Below are positions 25,280 to 38,300 of a DNA stretch of 42,404 nucleotides, one piece after another. Position 1 is the first letter of the stretch; each line of letters starts with the position of its first letter. The stretch is taken from positions 1-42,404 of the forward strand of contig JAAHFX010000018.1 of assembly GCA_010672785.1 (NCBI GenBank), in the 5' to 3' direction. The translations under genes were made by a program, and so were the position numbers. The stretch comes from Sphaerospermopsis sp. SIO1G1 (GTDB lineage: Bacteria > Cyanobacteriota > Cyanobacteriia > Cyanobacteriales > Nostocaceae). Under the pieces are notes generated by a model. The model did no database searches and had not been told where the DNA came from. It saw only the letters and a program-made list of their open reading frames with translations.

Positions 25280-25519
25280 ATGACTACTGAACGGGAATAC
25301 CAAGAGTGGCGATCAAAGATTAGGAAAGTTAGAAAACAAAAAACAATATCTAAACCAGCACATAAGCCAGCAAAAGGTTACAGTACAGGTTTGATCATTA
25401 TGATTTTTTTAACTTTATTTAGTGGTTTATTGGCATTGAAAATTAAGACTGATAGTCAAAAAGCATTACCAACTAATCAGCAAGAGAACTTAGAATATCT
25501 CAATCCTACACAGACATAA
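25280..25519 (+). CDS. Small single-pass membrane protein, unknown
   Basis: A 79-aa protein with a very basic N-terminus (about residues 1-36, EWRSKIRKVRKQKTISKPAH) and one membrane helix at about 37-54 (STGLIIMIFLTLFSGLLAL), then a polar tail. The start is well supported by GGAG 8 nt before the ATG. No domain is recognised. It is convergent with the PfkB kinase gene 44 bp downstream and 200 bp after the AAA-like gene. Confidence 0.7.
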   Translation: MTTEREYQEWRSKIRKVRKQKTISKPAHKPAKGYSTGLIIMIFLTLFSGLLALKIKTDSQKALPTNQQENLEYLNPTQT

Positions 25520-25563
25520 AATTATTGCCCAAATAAATTATGAAGATTTGATTTTCAATATCT

Positions 25564-26421
25564 TTAATCTTCCATCCAACGCCGTGAACCAAAGCCTTGA
25601 CAAGCCTTACTAGCTACGTGACTTGCTAATGTTAAAGCATTGGTAAAATTGGTTTCCAGTATATAATGACAGAATGCACCATGAAAAATATCACCAGCAC
25701 CTAATGTGTCAACTACAGGAATTTTTTGTATTTCTATTGCACCTCTGTCATTGTTACTAATGTATTCTATGGGTTGTTCACCATTAGTAATTGCGATGTG
25801 GGGTATTTGCCAACTTTGTAAATAATTGAAAACATCTGTTTGATTTTCACAACTGGGTGGATAAAAATTAGCTGAACAAATGGCATAATCCACAAAGGGT
25901 AAAATTTCTTCAAAACCGGGTTTCCAACTTCCTCCATCAATTACTACTGGAATATTTTTTGCTCGGGCTTTTTTAGCAATAATTTGACTTATTGCCATTT
26001 GGTGTCCATCAATTAAGATAATATCAACACTATCTAAGATATAACTGGGGATAGAATTAATCTCAGCTTGGGTTTTGACGGCGTTAATAGAAATTACGGC
26101 TCTCTCTCCTGTACTCTCAGTCACAATAATTGATGATACTGGAGGAGATTCTGACTTAGACTTATCTAAATCAATTATATTGATCCCAAATTTTAATAAG
26201 TCTACTGTAATCAGTTCTGTGATGGGGTGTGAACCTAGTATACCCAACAGACTAGCTTGGTTATCTAAATAACTAAATGTTACCGAGGCATTGGTAGCAG
26301 GACCTCCAGCAGCTAAAGTATAATTAGTAGCGACTAACTTCTGATTTGTCTGTGGTAGTAATGAAGCAAGATAGATAATATCTAAAGTGATTAAGCCTAC
26401 AAATAGTCCAGATTTTTTCAT
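25564..26421 (-). CDS. PfkB-family sugar/nucleoside kinase
   Basis: A 285-aa ribokinase-like kinase from ATG at 26421 (MKKSGLFVGL); a TTG at 26430 would add three residues. The N-terminal motif AAGGPATNASVTFSYLDNQA is PfkB signature 1 and the C-terminal VDTLGAGDIFHGAFCHYI is signature 2, with the catalytic Asp in GAGD and the anion-hole Gly-Ala-Gly. It phosphorylates a hydroxyl of a sugar or nucleoside with ATP; substrate is not predictable from sequence. It is divergent from rsmI with only 42 bp between starts. Confidence 0.9.
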   Translation of the reverse strand: MKKSGLFVGLITLDIIYLASLLPQTNQKLVATNYTLAAGGPATNASVTFSYLDNQASLLGILGSHPITELITVDLLKFGINIIDLDKSKSESPPVSSIIVTESTGERAVISINAVKTQAEINSIPSYILDSVDIILIDGHQMAISQIIAKKARAKNIPVVIDGGSWKPGFEEILPFVDYAICSANFYPPSCENQTDVFNYLQSWQIPHIAITNGEQPIEYISNNDRGAIEIQKIPVVDTLGAGDIFHGAFCHYILETNFTNALTLASHVASKACQGFGSRRWMED

Positions 26422-26463
26422 ATTTAGCAATTATTTTTAAAGGTGTAAATATCAGTATCTACT

Positions 26464-27324
26464 ATGGTAAATGAACCAAAACCAGGAACTTTGTACATTG
26501 TGGGAACACCAATTGGAAATCTCGAAGATATGACTTTTCGGGCGGTGAGAATTCTACAATCTGTAGATATAATTGCAGCAGAAGATACCAGACATACAGG
26601 AAAATTATTACAACATTTCCAAATCAAAACTCCCCAGATGAGTTATCATCAACATAACAGTCAGAGTCGTATTCCGGAAATATTAGGATACTTACAATCA
26701 GGACGAGCGATCGCATTAGTTAGTGATGCAGGAATGCCAGGAATTTCCGATCCAGGATATGAACTAGTCAAAGCTTGTGTAGAAGCAGAAATAACCGTTG
26801 TTCCTATTCCTGGTGCAAGTGCAGTAATTACAGCTTTAAGTGCATCAGGTTTACCAACAGATAAATTTATTTTTGAAGGTTTTTTACCTCATAAAAGTCA
26901 ACAAAGAAGGAAAAGTTTAGAATATTTACAAGCAGAAACTAGAACATTAATTTTTTACGAATCACCCCATCGTTTACGAGATACATTACCAGATTTAGAA
27001 ACAGTTTTTGGGAGCGATCGCCAAATAGTTATAGCACGGGAACTAACTAAAATATATGAAGAATTTTGGCATGGAACAATCAACGATGCGATCGCCCATT
27101 ACCAAAAACAAGAACCCCAAGGAGAATATACCCTTTTAATAGCAGGTATTTCTGCAACCAAACCCCAACTCACAGAAACAGAACTCAAAGCTGAATTATC
27201 AGCAATGATCAAACAAGGAATTTCCCGTTCCCAAGCTAGTCGTCAATTAGCAAAGGATACATCAATTTCCCGTCGTTTACTATATCAATTAGCTTTATCC
27301 ATAGAATTAGACGCTGAATTATAA
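26464..27324 (+). CDS. rsmI: 16S rRNA (cytidine-1402 2'-O)-methyltransferase
   Basis: A 286-aa tetrapyrrole-methylase-fold enzyme with all RsmI marks: GTLYIVGTPIGNLEDMTFRA, AAEDTRHTGKLLQHF, SDAGMPGISDPGYELV, PIPGASAVITALSASGLPTD and FYESPHRLRDTL. With RsmH it makes m4Cm1402 in the ribosomal P site, using S-adenosylmethionine. The C-terminal region (about residues 235-286) is the extra helical domain of the family. It contains three HIP1 sites, at 26707, 27014 and 27088. The gene stands alone, divergent from the PfkB kinase. Confidence 0.95.
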   Translation: MVNEPKPGTLYIVGTPIGNLEDMTFRAVRILQSVDIIAAEDTRHTGKLLQHFQIKTPQMSYHQHNSQSRIPEILGYLQSGRAIALVSDAGMPGISDPGYELVKACVEAEITVVPIPGASAVITALSASGLPTDKFIFEGFLPHKSQQRRKSLEYLQAETRTLIFYESPHRLRDTLPDLETVFGSDRQIVIARELTKIYEEFWHGTINDAIAHYQKQEPQGEYTLLIAGISATKPQLTETELKAELSAMIKQGISRSQASRQLAKDTSISRRLLYQLALSIELDAEL

Positions 27325-27736
27325 ATTAAAATATAAGTTGTGTATTACCAATCACCAATTACATATCCTACCATGATCCGTATTATGGTTAGGCGACTTG
27401 CCTAAATTTTTACTCCCAAAAACTTTTCAAACATCCTCTTAAAACATCCTCTGAATTACAGGATAGGTTTTAGTAAATTGCGAGGAAAATTGACAAATAT
27501 CCCAACCTTATATTTCCCTAATTCTGATAGTAGAAATTGTATTACTTTTAATTTATCTGCACCAGTTAAATTTTGCCGGGTGAGAAATAGTTAATTGGTG
27601 TTAATAATTATCATAGTAAAAATAATTAACTTCCCCATCAAGATTATGAAGTAGCCTAAAAATCCCTTCTTACCTTTGCTCCTTTGCGCCTTTGCGTGAG
27701 ACAATAAAAATATCTACCACCCATAAAAAAATCATT
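27325..27736. other. Intergenic region, no gene seen
   Basis: About 410 bp between rsmI and glcD. It has a small accaatcaccaatta repeat patch near 27348 and a tttgctcctttgcgcctttg block (about 27674-27696), a repeat type common in cyanobacterial spacers. Nothing else is recognised. Confidence 0.5.
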
Positions 27737-29218
27737 ATGCAAATCCAAGAAAAACCCCAAGGAAAATCCCAAATTAATTGGAAACCCATCATCAAAAAAT
27801 TCATCTCCGTACTCGGTGAAAAAGGAGTAGTGCAACGTAAAGAAGAACTCCTTACCTACGAATGTGACGGTTTAACCAGCTATCGTCAAGAACCCCCAGT
27901 CGCAGTATTACCCCGCACCACTGAACAAGTTGCAGAAATAGTCAAAATCTGTAATCAATATTCCGTTCCCTTCATCGCTAGAGGTTCAGGAACAGGTTTA
28001 TCTGGTGGTGCTTTACCAACGGAAGATTCAGTTTTAATTGTCACATCTTTAATGAGGCAAATTATAAATATTGATTTAGAAAATCAACGTGTAGTTGTGC
28101 AACCAGGAATTATTAATAGTTGGGTAACACAAGCTGTGAGTGGTGCAGGTTTTTATTACGCACCAGATCCTTCTAGTCAAATTATCTGCTCAATTGGTGG
28201 GAACATTGCCGAAAATTCTGGTGGTGTGCATTGTTTAAAATATGGTGTGACAACTAATCATGTTTTAGGTTTAAAAGTAGTCCTTCCCGATGGTTCAATT
28301 GCTGATATTGGTGGGCAAATTCCGGAAATGCCAGGTTATGATTTAACAGGTGTATTTGTGGGATCTGAAGGAACTTTAGGAATTGCCACGGAAATAACTT
28401 TAAAAATCCTTAAAAGTGCCGAATCAATTTGTGTTTTACTTGCAGATTTTACCAGTGTAGAAGCTGCCGCTGCTAGTGTTTCTGATATTATCAGTGGCGG
28501 GATTATTCCTGGTGGCATGGAAATGATGGATAATATTAGTATTAATGCTGTGGAAGATGTGGTTGCTACTAATTGTTATCCCCGTGATGCAGAGGCAATT
28601 TTATTAGTAGAAATTGATGGTTTAGAAGTAGAAGTGGCTGAAAATAAACAAAGAGTTGCTGATATTTGTTTGAAAAATGGAGCGAGAAATATTACTGCTG
28701 CATCTGACCCAGAAACCAGGTTAAAATTGTGGAAAGGGAGAAAAGCAGCTTTTGCAGCCGCAGGACATATTAGCCCTGATTATTATGTCCAAGATGGAGT
28801 AATTCCTCGGACACAATTACCTTATGTTTTACAAGAAATTGAAGCTTTAAGTGTAAAACATGGTTATAGAATTGCTAATGTTTTCCATGCTGGAGATGGG
28901 AATTTACATCCTTTAATTTTATTTGATAATTCCATTCCTGGACAATTAGAGGAAGTAGAAGAAGTAGGAGGAGAAATTCTCAAACTTTGTGTGAAAGTTG
29001 GTGGTAGTATTTCTGGTGAACATGGCATTGGTGCAGATAAAAAATGTTATATGCCAGATATGTTTAGTGATGCAGATTTGGAAACTATGCAGTGGGTAAG
29101 AGCAGTTTTTAATCCTCAAGGTTTAGCTAACCCAGGGAAGATTTTTCCCACACCGCGTACCTGTGGGGAAGCGGCGAAAGTATCATCTACTCAGTTTGTT
29201 GGGGTGGATAGGTTTTAA
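27737..29218 (+). CDS. glcD: Glycolate dehydrogenase-type FAD-linked oxidase
   Basis: A protein of 493 aa from ATG at 27737 (MQIQEKPQGK); an in-frame TTG at 27692 lies inside an intergenic repeat and is rejected. The FAD-binding PCMH domain spans about residues 45-225 (ARGSGTGLSGGALPTEDSVL; PDPSSQIICSIGGNIAENSG) and the FAD-oxidase C-terminal domain about 225-475 (VFHAGDGNLHPLILFD; SGEHGIGADKKCYMPDM; FNPQGLANPGKIFP). It oxidises glycolate to glyoxylate in cyanobacterial photorespiration, D-lactate being an alternative substrate in some species. GlcE/GlcF partners are not nearby. It is convergent with the NRPS gene. Confidence 0.92.
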   Translation: MQIQEKPQGKSQINWKPIIKKFISVLGEKGVVQRKEELLTYECDGLTSYRQEPPVAVLPRTTEQVAEIVKICNQYSVPFIARGSGTGLSGGALPTEDSVLIVTSLMRQIINIDLENQRVVVQPGIINSWVTQAVSGAGFYYAPDPSSQIICSIGGNIAENSGGVHCLKYGVTTNHVLGLKVVLPDGSIADIGGQIPEMPGYDLTGVFVGSEGTLGIATEITLKILKSAESICVLLADFTSVEAAAASVSDIISGGIIPGGMEMMDNISINAVEDVVATNCYPRDAEAILLVEIDGLEVEVAENKQRVADICLKNGARNITAASDPETRLKLWKGRKAAFAAAGHISPDYYVQDGVIPRTQLPYVLQEIEALSVKHGYRIANVFHAGDGNLHPLILFDNSIPGQLEEVEEVGGEILKLCVKVGGSISGEHGIGADKKCYMPDMFSDADLETMQWVRAVFNPQGLANPGKIFPTPRTCGEAAKVSSTQFVGVDRF

Positions 29219-29280
29219 GACTGATCATTTTAGGATGATGGGGAGAGTGGGGGAGTGGGGGAGTGGGAGAAAATTCTTTC

Positions 29281-29330
29281 CCAGTCACCAATCACCAGTC
29301 ACCAATCACTAATCACCAATCACTAATCAC
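29281..29330. repeat. Heptamer array overlapping the NRPS 3' end
   Basis: About seven units of caccaat / cactaat type in the convergent gap between glcD and the NRPS. It encodes the last five NRPS residues (VISDW) and the TGA stop at 29313-29315. Confidence 0.92.
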
Positions 29331-32300
29331 TTTTTCAGCATCCCCTATGTAGGTATTTAACTTTGTAGCTAAGGTTTGTACATGGGGTGGTGTCATCATG
29401 GTGATATGATTACCTGGCACAAATTGTACATCTACTGGTTGACTTGCAAAGGGTGTCCATCCCCAGGTGTCATCTGCTAATAATTCTGATGGGAAGGCGG
29501 CCTGTTCTTCAGGGGACATTTCACTGGCTCGGAATAAGGTGATGGGTATGGGGGTAAACTGAAGTGGTGCATATTCAATATTATTGTTAGCTTTGTAGGC
29601 TTGTAATAAGTTGTCTATGTATTGGGTGTTGGCGTTGGGTGGGAGTATATCCAACATTTGCAGATATTCGAGGACGTATTTTAGTTGTTGACTGGGTGCT
29701 AGGGAACGCAGGGTTTCTGTATCTATTTCTGTCTCTTTTCCAAAAGCGGTTTGTAAACTGTTGGCAATGCTAATTAACCATGTTGTATCATCAGCTTCTT
29801 CGCCTCTACCATAGTTGACAGGTGCATTGGTGTCTAAAATTGCTACTAGGGCTACCTCTTCACCCTGTTGTATGAGTTGTTGTGCAATTGCAAAGGCAAC
29901 TTTACCACCAAAGGAATGTCCACCTAGATAGTAAGGTCCGTGAGGTTGTACAGTTTGCATGGCTTGGATGTAGTATGCGGCTATTTCTTCAACTTCTGTC
30001 ATCGGTGCTAATTCTCCGTCACTACCTTGCGCTTGGAAACTGTAGAAAGGTTGGTTTTCACCTAAAGCACGGGCTAAATTGTAGAAGTAGTAGGGGAAAC
30101 CACCTGCACCAGGAATACAGAAAAATGGTGGTTGAGAACCACGGGGTTGGAGTGCTACTAACGGTGAAGTTTGAGAGTTAGTATTCTGTTGAATTTTGGT
30201 AATGGCGATCGCCAATTCTTCTACTGTTGGATGTTGGAAAAGTGTCGCTAGGGGAATTTCTTGACCTAAATTTTCTCTAATTTGTGACATTAAATAAGTT
30301 GCGAGGAGAGAATGGCCACCTAAGTCAAAGAAATTATCTCTCACTCCCACATTTTCTACTTTGAGAATGTCACCCCAAATTTGTGCTAGTTGCAATTCTA
30401 AATCTGTTCGGGGAGCAACAAAGGTATCTGCATTATTAGTTGGAGTTGGTACACTTAAAGCGCGTCTATCTATTTTTCCGTTAGGTGTTAAAGGTAAAGA
30501 TTCCAAAATCACAAAAGTATTAGGAATCATATAGTCTGGTAGTTGAGCTTTCAGGAATTGACGCAGAATATTAGAAGTTGGTGTTTGCTGTGGTTGGGGT
30601 ACGATATAAGCAACTAAACGTTGGTCTCCAGGAGTATCTTCTCTGACAATTACACAAGCTATTTGGACATTTTCTTGTTGACTGAGTGTAGTTTCAATTT
30701 CTCCTAATTCTATTCTGAAACCTCTCAGTTTCACTTGGTTATCTATCCGACTAATATATTCAAGATTTCCATCTTTTAAATATCTCACCAAATCCCCTGT
30801 TTGATAAAGTTTGGTTTTACCGTTATCAAAGGGGTTAGGAATAAATCTCTCGGACGTTAATTCAGGACGGTTTAAATAACCTTTGGCTAAACCTGTACCA
30901 CCAATATATAATTCCCCTGGGACACCTACAGGTACTGGTTGTAAGTTTTGGTCTAATACATAGAACTGAGTATTATTAATTGGACGACCGATGGAAATTA
31001 AATCATTTTCTGGTTGAATTTGATATACAGATGACCAAATTGTGGCTTCAGTTGGGCCGTATAGATTCCACAAACTTGTACCTTGAGTAGATAATTTTTC
31101 AGCAATATCTCCAGGTAAAGCTTCACCACCACAGAGTATTTTGAGATTACTCAAATCACAGTTATTTTCTAACAGTAATCTCCACGTTGCTGGGGTTGCT
31201 TGCATGATGGTGGTTTGGGAATTAACCAGTAATTCAGCTAATTGTTGACCATCCATAGTTACCTGACGACTAGCAATAATTAAACGCGCACCTACAGTCA
31301 TCGGTAAGAAGATTTCTAAAGCTGCAATATCAAAGGAAATTGTCGTGACTCCTAAGAGAATATCTGACTGGGTAATTCCTGGTTTCTCCTGCATTGCTGT
31401 TAAGAAGTTCACCACAGCACGATGGATAATTTGTACCCCTTTAGGTTTACCAGTTGAACCGGATGTGTAGATAATATAAGCTAAATTATTTCCTTGAACT
31501 TGAGGTTGAAAATGATGTTCACTTGCTTGAGAAATTACATCGCAATCACTATCTAAACAAATAATTTCTGCTTGGTTGGTTGGTAAATGATTAACTAAAT
31601 GTTGTTGTGTGAGTAAAAATCTCACTTGTGCATCTTCAAGGATGAATTGTAAACGTTCGGTGGGATATTCCGGATCTAATGGTAAGTAAGCACCACCCGC
31701 TTTTAATATTCCCAAAAGTCCAATGACCATTTCTAAGGAACGTTCTACAGATATTCCCACTAAAACATCTGTGGTTACTCCCTGAGAACATAGATAATTT
31801 GCTAATTGATTAGCTTTATCATCTAACTCTCTATAGGTTAATTGTTGATTTGTAAATACTACCGCTACAGCATCTGGTGTTTTCTGAACTTGTTCTTCAA
31901 ATAATTGATGAATACATTTATCTTGGGGATATTCTGTTGTCGTATTATTCCAGTCTATTACTAATGTTTGTTGTTCCGTTGTTGTGAGAATTGGTAATTG
32001 ATTAATTCTGGTTTGAGGACTTGCGACAATTGCAGATAACAGGGTTGTTAAATTACCTGTCATTTTCTCAATGGTACTACTATCAAATAGGTCAGTATTG
32101 TATTCCCAACCTCCTCTAATTCCTGTAGCAGTTTGCTCCATTGATAATGTTAAATCAAATTTAGCGGTGGTGGTTTCTATTGCTAATGCACTCACTTCTA
32201 CATCTGTTAATTCTACATTTGACATAGGTGCATTCTGAAGAATAAACATCACCTGGAATAAGGGTGTATAACTCAAATCCCGTTCTGGTTGTAATGCTTC

Positions 32301-35300
32301 CACCAACATTTCAAAAGGTAAATCCTGGTGTGCATAAGCTGATAATGCTGTACTTCTAATTTGGGTCAATAATTCATTAAAACTGGGATTTGCTGAGAGT
32401 TCAGTTCTGAATACTAAGGTATTGACAAAGAAACCAATTAACCCTTCTATTTCCCGCTGGTTTCTATTTGCAATGGGTGAACCTACTAATATATCTGTTT
32501 GTCCTGTATATCTGTAAAGGAGGACATTATAAGCTGCAAACAAGGTCATAAATAGGGTAACACCTTGCTTCTGACTAAGTGCTATAAGTTGATTACTTAA
32601 CTCTTGGGAAAGTGCAAATTCTTGATAACTTCCTGCAAAAGTTTGTACTGCTGGTCGAGGTCTATCTGTGGGTAATGGTAAGAATTTTGATGCGGTTTCT
32701 AATTGTTGTTTCCAGTAGTTTAATTGTTGTTCTAAGACTTCACCTTGTAACCAGTTTCTTTGCCAAATTGCAAAGTCAGCATATTGAATTGGTAAGGGTG
32801 TTAATGGTGATGGTTGATTTTGTAAATAAGCATTATAAACTGTTACTAATTCAGCGACAAACACACCCATAGACCAACCATCGGAAACGATGTGGTGCAT
32901 ACAAATTAATAACAGATGTTCGGTTTCTGATAGTACTACTAATGTAGCCCTAATTAAGAAATCCTCTGCGATATTAAAGGGTTGAATCGCCTGTTGTTGT
33001 AGTAATTTTTGACCTGCTACTTCTGCTTCCTCTAGTGGTAAATGTTGCAGATCGATTGTTGATAACTCCCAGTTAGTTTGTTGTTGAATAAATTGGTTAG
33101 CTGTTCCTGCACCTGCTGTGAATTTGGTACGCAATGCTTCATGACGATTAATGATTTCTTGCAAACTTATGTCTAAAGTAGGAATTGAAAGTTTGCCTGT
33201 TAATTTTAAAGCTGCCGGTAAATTATAGGAAGAACTCAGAGGTTCTAATTGGTCTAAAAACCATAATCTTTGTTGGGCAAAAGATAAAGGTATTTCCGCA
33301 TTTTCTCCTCTTGGTAATATCGTCGGTGCTGCTAGTTGTAATTCTTGTTTTTGTAGTTGCTCAATTACTTTTCCTAATTGGGCAATAGTTGTTTCTGCAA
33401 ATACAGTTTGTAAAGATATTTCTATTTGCAAACTATCACGAATGCGGGAAACCAATTGTGTTGCTAATAATGAATGTCCACCTAATTCAAAGAAATTATC
33501 ATGAATTCCTACAGTTTCCAGTTTCAAGACTTGTTGCCAAATTGTGGTTAATATTTCCTCTGTGGGTGTGCGTGGTGCAACATAATTATTTGCTATTTCT
33601 GTATCTACTGTTGGTGCTGGTAATGCACGTCTATCTATTTTTCCATTTGCTGTCAATGGTAAACTTTCCAGATATACAAAGGCACTGGGTATCATATATC
33701 CTGGTAGTCTATCTTTGAGATATTGTCTCAGTTCACTGGTTGTTAGTTTCGCTTCTGAAACTATGTAAGCTACTAACCTTTTATCCCCAGATTTGTCTTC
33801 ACGAACTATGACACAGGATGCTTGTATTTCTGCATTTTGACTAAGTGCGGTTTCTATTTCTCCTAACTCAATTCGGAAACCACGAATTTTAACTTGGTTG
33901 TCGCTTCTTCCTATATATTCAATCTTTCCATCTGCTAAATATCTGACTAAGTCACCAGTTTTGTAAAGTTTGGTTTTTCCATGATCAAATGGGTTAGCAA
34001 TAAATGTTTTTGCTGTTAAGTCTGGACGGTTTAAATAACCTTTTGCAATACCTAATCCCCCTATACAAAGTTCTCCCGGTACTCCTATAGGTACAGGTTT
34101 TAGGTGTTTATCTAAAATATAAACTTTGGTATTATCTATTGGTTTGCCAATACTGGGTAATGCTTGTTGTTTTTGAGCTTCTAAAATACACGATGTGGTG
34201 ACAACAGTGTTTTCTGTAGGGCCATAGTTATTAACTACGGAGAAGGGGATTTTTTCTGTGGGATGTTGAGTTAGTTTATCCCCTCCTGTGAGTAAATATC
34301 TTAATGGTGTTTGTTTTTCCCAGTTTAATTTTAAGAGTTCTTGGGTTATGGGTGTGGGTACAAAACTCACAGTAATGTGATTTTCTGTTAACCATTTTTG
34401 CAGTTGTTCTGGTGCGGTGAGAATTTCTTTTCTAACTAGATATAATGTTGCACCTGCGGTAATGTAAGGCCAGATTTCCCATACTGCTGCATCAAACCCT
34501 GTTCCTGCTAATTGAGTAGCTTTATCTGCTTTTGTAATATTAAATTGTTTTTGATGCCAATTAACTAGATTTGTGAGTCCTTGATGAATTATTTCTACTC
34601 CTTTAGGTGTTCCTGTAGAACCACTTGTGTAGATCACATAAGCTAGATGATTTGATGTAATTTCTACATTGAGGTTTGCTTGAATATTAAGATCAATTAT
34701 TTGCCATTCTGTATCTAAACAAATTTTTGTAATTTGCTGATTTCCTATTTGTTGTTTGAGATTTTCTTGTGTTAGTAAGATGTTTATTTTCGCATCGTCT
34801 AACATAAAGTTAACCCGTTCGGGGGGATATTCTGTATCTATCGGTAAATAAGCACCTCCAGCTTTTAATGTTCCCAATATTCCTATGATCATTTCCAGGG
34901 AACGTTCTATATATATTCCGACTAATGTATCTGTACCAATTCCCAAAGATATTAAATGATTTGCTAATTGGTTAGCTTTTTTATTTAATTCATCATAAGT
35001 TAGTCTTTGGTTTTCGCAAACTACTGCTATTGCATCTGGTGTTTTTTCAACTTGTTCTCTAAATAGTTGCGTTACTGTTTTTTCTGGATATGCTATTTCT
35101 GTGTTATTCCATGTAACTAATAATGTTTGTTTTTCTTTTTCTGTTAATATTGGTAATTCGTTAATTTTGACTTGAGGATTTGTGACTATTGCGGTGATAA
35201 GAGTTATTAAATGACCCAACATTCTCTTGATAGTTTCCTCGTCAAAACGACTACTATCATAACTAATCTTGATAATTAATTTTTCCCCTGGCCCAGAAAT

Positions 35301-38300
35301 AATTGTTAGAGGATAATTAGTATGTTCAATTCCTCGAGAGTTATCAATGGTTAATTTTGCGTCAGTTTCAACATTATTTGAATCAATTGGGTAATTTTCA
35401 AAAACGACAATACTATCAAATAAAGCAGTACCTCTACTCACATCACTCCATCCTTGGATTTCTACCAATGGAGAATAAGCAAACTGTTCTGAGTCTATTT
35501 GTTGTTGTTGTAGATTCTGCAATACAGATAAAGCATTACTATTCTCTTCTAACTGTAATCTGACCGGTAAGGTATTAATAAATAATCCCACCATTGACTC
35601 TACACCTGTTAAGGATGGAGGACGACCAGATACAGTTGCACCAAAGACAACATCATTTTCTTGACTGTAACAAGATAGTAATATTCCCCAGACACCTTGC
35701 ACCAAATTATTCATTGTTAATTGATGCTGTCTTACAAAATCTGTTGCTGTTTTAGTGTGATCAACTGATAAATAAGCAACTTGTTCTTGATATTCGGACT
35801 GTTGACGATTTGATAACGGTTTTTCTACGACTAAGGGAGTTGGAGATGCAAAACCACTCAATTTATTTTGCCAAAATTCCTGGGCTAAATTTTGTTGTTG
35901 TTGTTCCTGTAACCAAGCAATATAGTTACTGTAATTGATGGTTGGTTTGATATTACTATCTACACCTGTATCAATTGCATGATAATAATTAAACCAGTCT
36001 TCCCACACTAAAGGTAAAGACCATCCATCGAGTAATATATGGTGGAAGTTCCACACAAATTGATAACTATCATCACTCAATTGCAGTAAATACAATCTCA
36101 TTAATGGTGTTTGATTAAGTTGGAAACCTTGTTTTCTCTCATTTGGTAAAAACTGTTCTATCTTTGTTTCCTGTTCTGTTGCTGATAATTCTCTCCAGTC
36201 CTGAACTTCAACTTTTATAGTTACATCTTTATGAACAACTTGCACTGGTTCACTTAATGATTCCCAAATAAATGCAGTCCTGAATATTGTGTGATGATTT
36301 ACTAATTTCTGCCATGCTTTTGTAAATGCTGCTACATTCAATTCACCATTAAATGTACAGGTAATTTGTTCAAAGTATACACCTTCATTTCGAGCATACA
36401 AACTTTCAAATAACATCCCCGACTGCATGGGTGATAAGGGATAAATATCCTCAATGTTTTCTAAGTTGAGTTTATCTATAATTCCATCTAATTCTTGTTG
36501 ATTGAGTTTTATTAATGGGAAGTCTGATGGTGTATATCCTACATTTTCTGGTTCTAAACAATGATTTATTATCTCTTGCAGTGTGTTAATAAAGTCATTG
36601 GCAATATTTTCTATTGTTTTCTGTTCATGAATATTATGACTATATATCCAGGTAATTTGTAACTGTTCTTCGGAAATTATTGCGTTAACATCTAATACTG
36701 TTTCTCTGTTTCCTAATAAACTTTGGAATTCTCCACTCGACTCATCCGCGGATGATAATAACGATGAGGTGTTTAATGTTTGGGTAAATTGTCCTAAATA
36801 GTTAAAGCTTATTTCTGCTGGTTGTGCTTTTTCTAGTTGGTTACTAATTTCTGCATCACTTAAATAACGCAGTACACCATATCCAATACCTTTATTTGGT
36901 ATTTCTCTCAGTTGTTCTTTTACTGATTTGATAATATTTCCTAAGTCTTCTTTTTCAATATTCACAACTACAGGGAACATAGTTGTAAACCATCCTATTG
37001 TTCTGGATATATCTACTCCTTCTAGGATATCTTCTCTTCCATGTCCTTCTAAGTTGAATAATACTGATTTTGAGTTTGTCCATTTACTCAATACCAATAC
37101 TAATGCTGTTAACAAGATATCGTTTATCTGTGTTTTGTATGCTTTTGGTACTTGTTGTAGTAATGCTTTTGTTTCTTTTTTGTTTAAGGATACTGCAATA
37201 TTTTCTATTGATGCTAAGGTGTTTTCTCCTGTTTTATCTACTGGAAGTGATTTAATTTCACTGTTGTTTGTATTTACCCAATATTCTATTTCTGTTTTTA
37301 GTTTTTCTGTGGTTGCATATTCTCCTAGTTTTTCACTCCATTGTTTAAATGATGTAGTTTTTCTTGGTAATTTAATTGCTTGGTTTTCAGTTATTTGTTT
37401 ATATCCTGTTTCTAGGTCTTCTAGTAGTATTCTCCATGATATTCCATCTACTACTAGGTGATGTATGACTATTAATAGTCTTCCTGGTTTCTTTTCTCCT
37501 AGTTTAAATAATCCAACTTTTACCAAGTTTGATTTTAATTCTAAACTTGCTTGGAGTCTGTTTGCTGTTGTTTCTATTATTTGTTTTTGTTCTGTTTCTG
37601 CTATTTCTGATATATCAAATTCTTCAATTTTAAATCTTTTTATGGGTTCGTTATGTGTTGCTTCCCATTGATTTTCTGTTTGTGTAAAGTTCAATCTCAA
37701 ACTATCATGATGATTGATTATTTCTGTCCATACTTGTTCTAATTTCTCTTGCTCAATTTCTGCTGGTACTGTTAGTAAAAATGCTTGGTTGAAGTGATGT
37801 GGTTCTGGTCTGTTTTGTTTGAAGTACCATTTTTGTATTGGTGTTAATGGGAAGTTTCCTGTAACTGTTCCCTGTTCTATTTCTAATGTTCCTATTTTTC
37901 CTGCTACTGCTGCTATTTCTGCTATTGTTTGATTGGCAAATAGCTGTTTTATTGTTATTTCTATTCCTGCTTGTTTTGCTTTGGCTATTATTTGTATGCT
38001 TAATATTGAGTCTCCTCCTAGGGTGAAGAAGTTATCATTTATTCCTATTTTTTCTATTCCTAATATTTGTTGCCAAATTTCTACTAGTTTTGTTTCTATT
38101 TCTGTTTTTGGTGCAACATAATTATCGGATATTTCTGTGTTTATTTGTGGTTCTGGTAATGCACGTTTATCTACTTTACCATTAGGTGTTAAAGGCAAAA
38201 TTTCCAGATATACAAATGCACTGGGTATCATATATTCTGGTAATTTACCTTTTAAATATTGTCTAATTTCACTAGTTTCTAATGGGTTTTCAGAAACTAT

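Noticed and set aside
27692..27736. TTG start adding 15 residues to glcD
   Set aside because: The extension is translated from a ctttgcgcctttgcgtgag repeat block; the ATG at 27737 fits family length.
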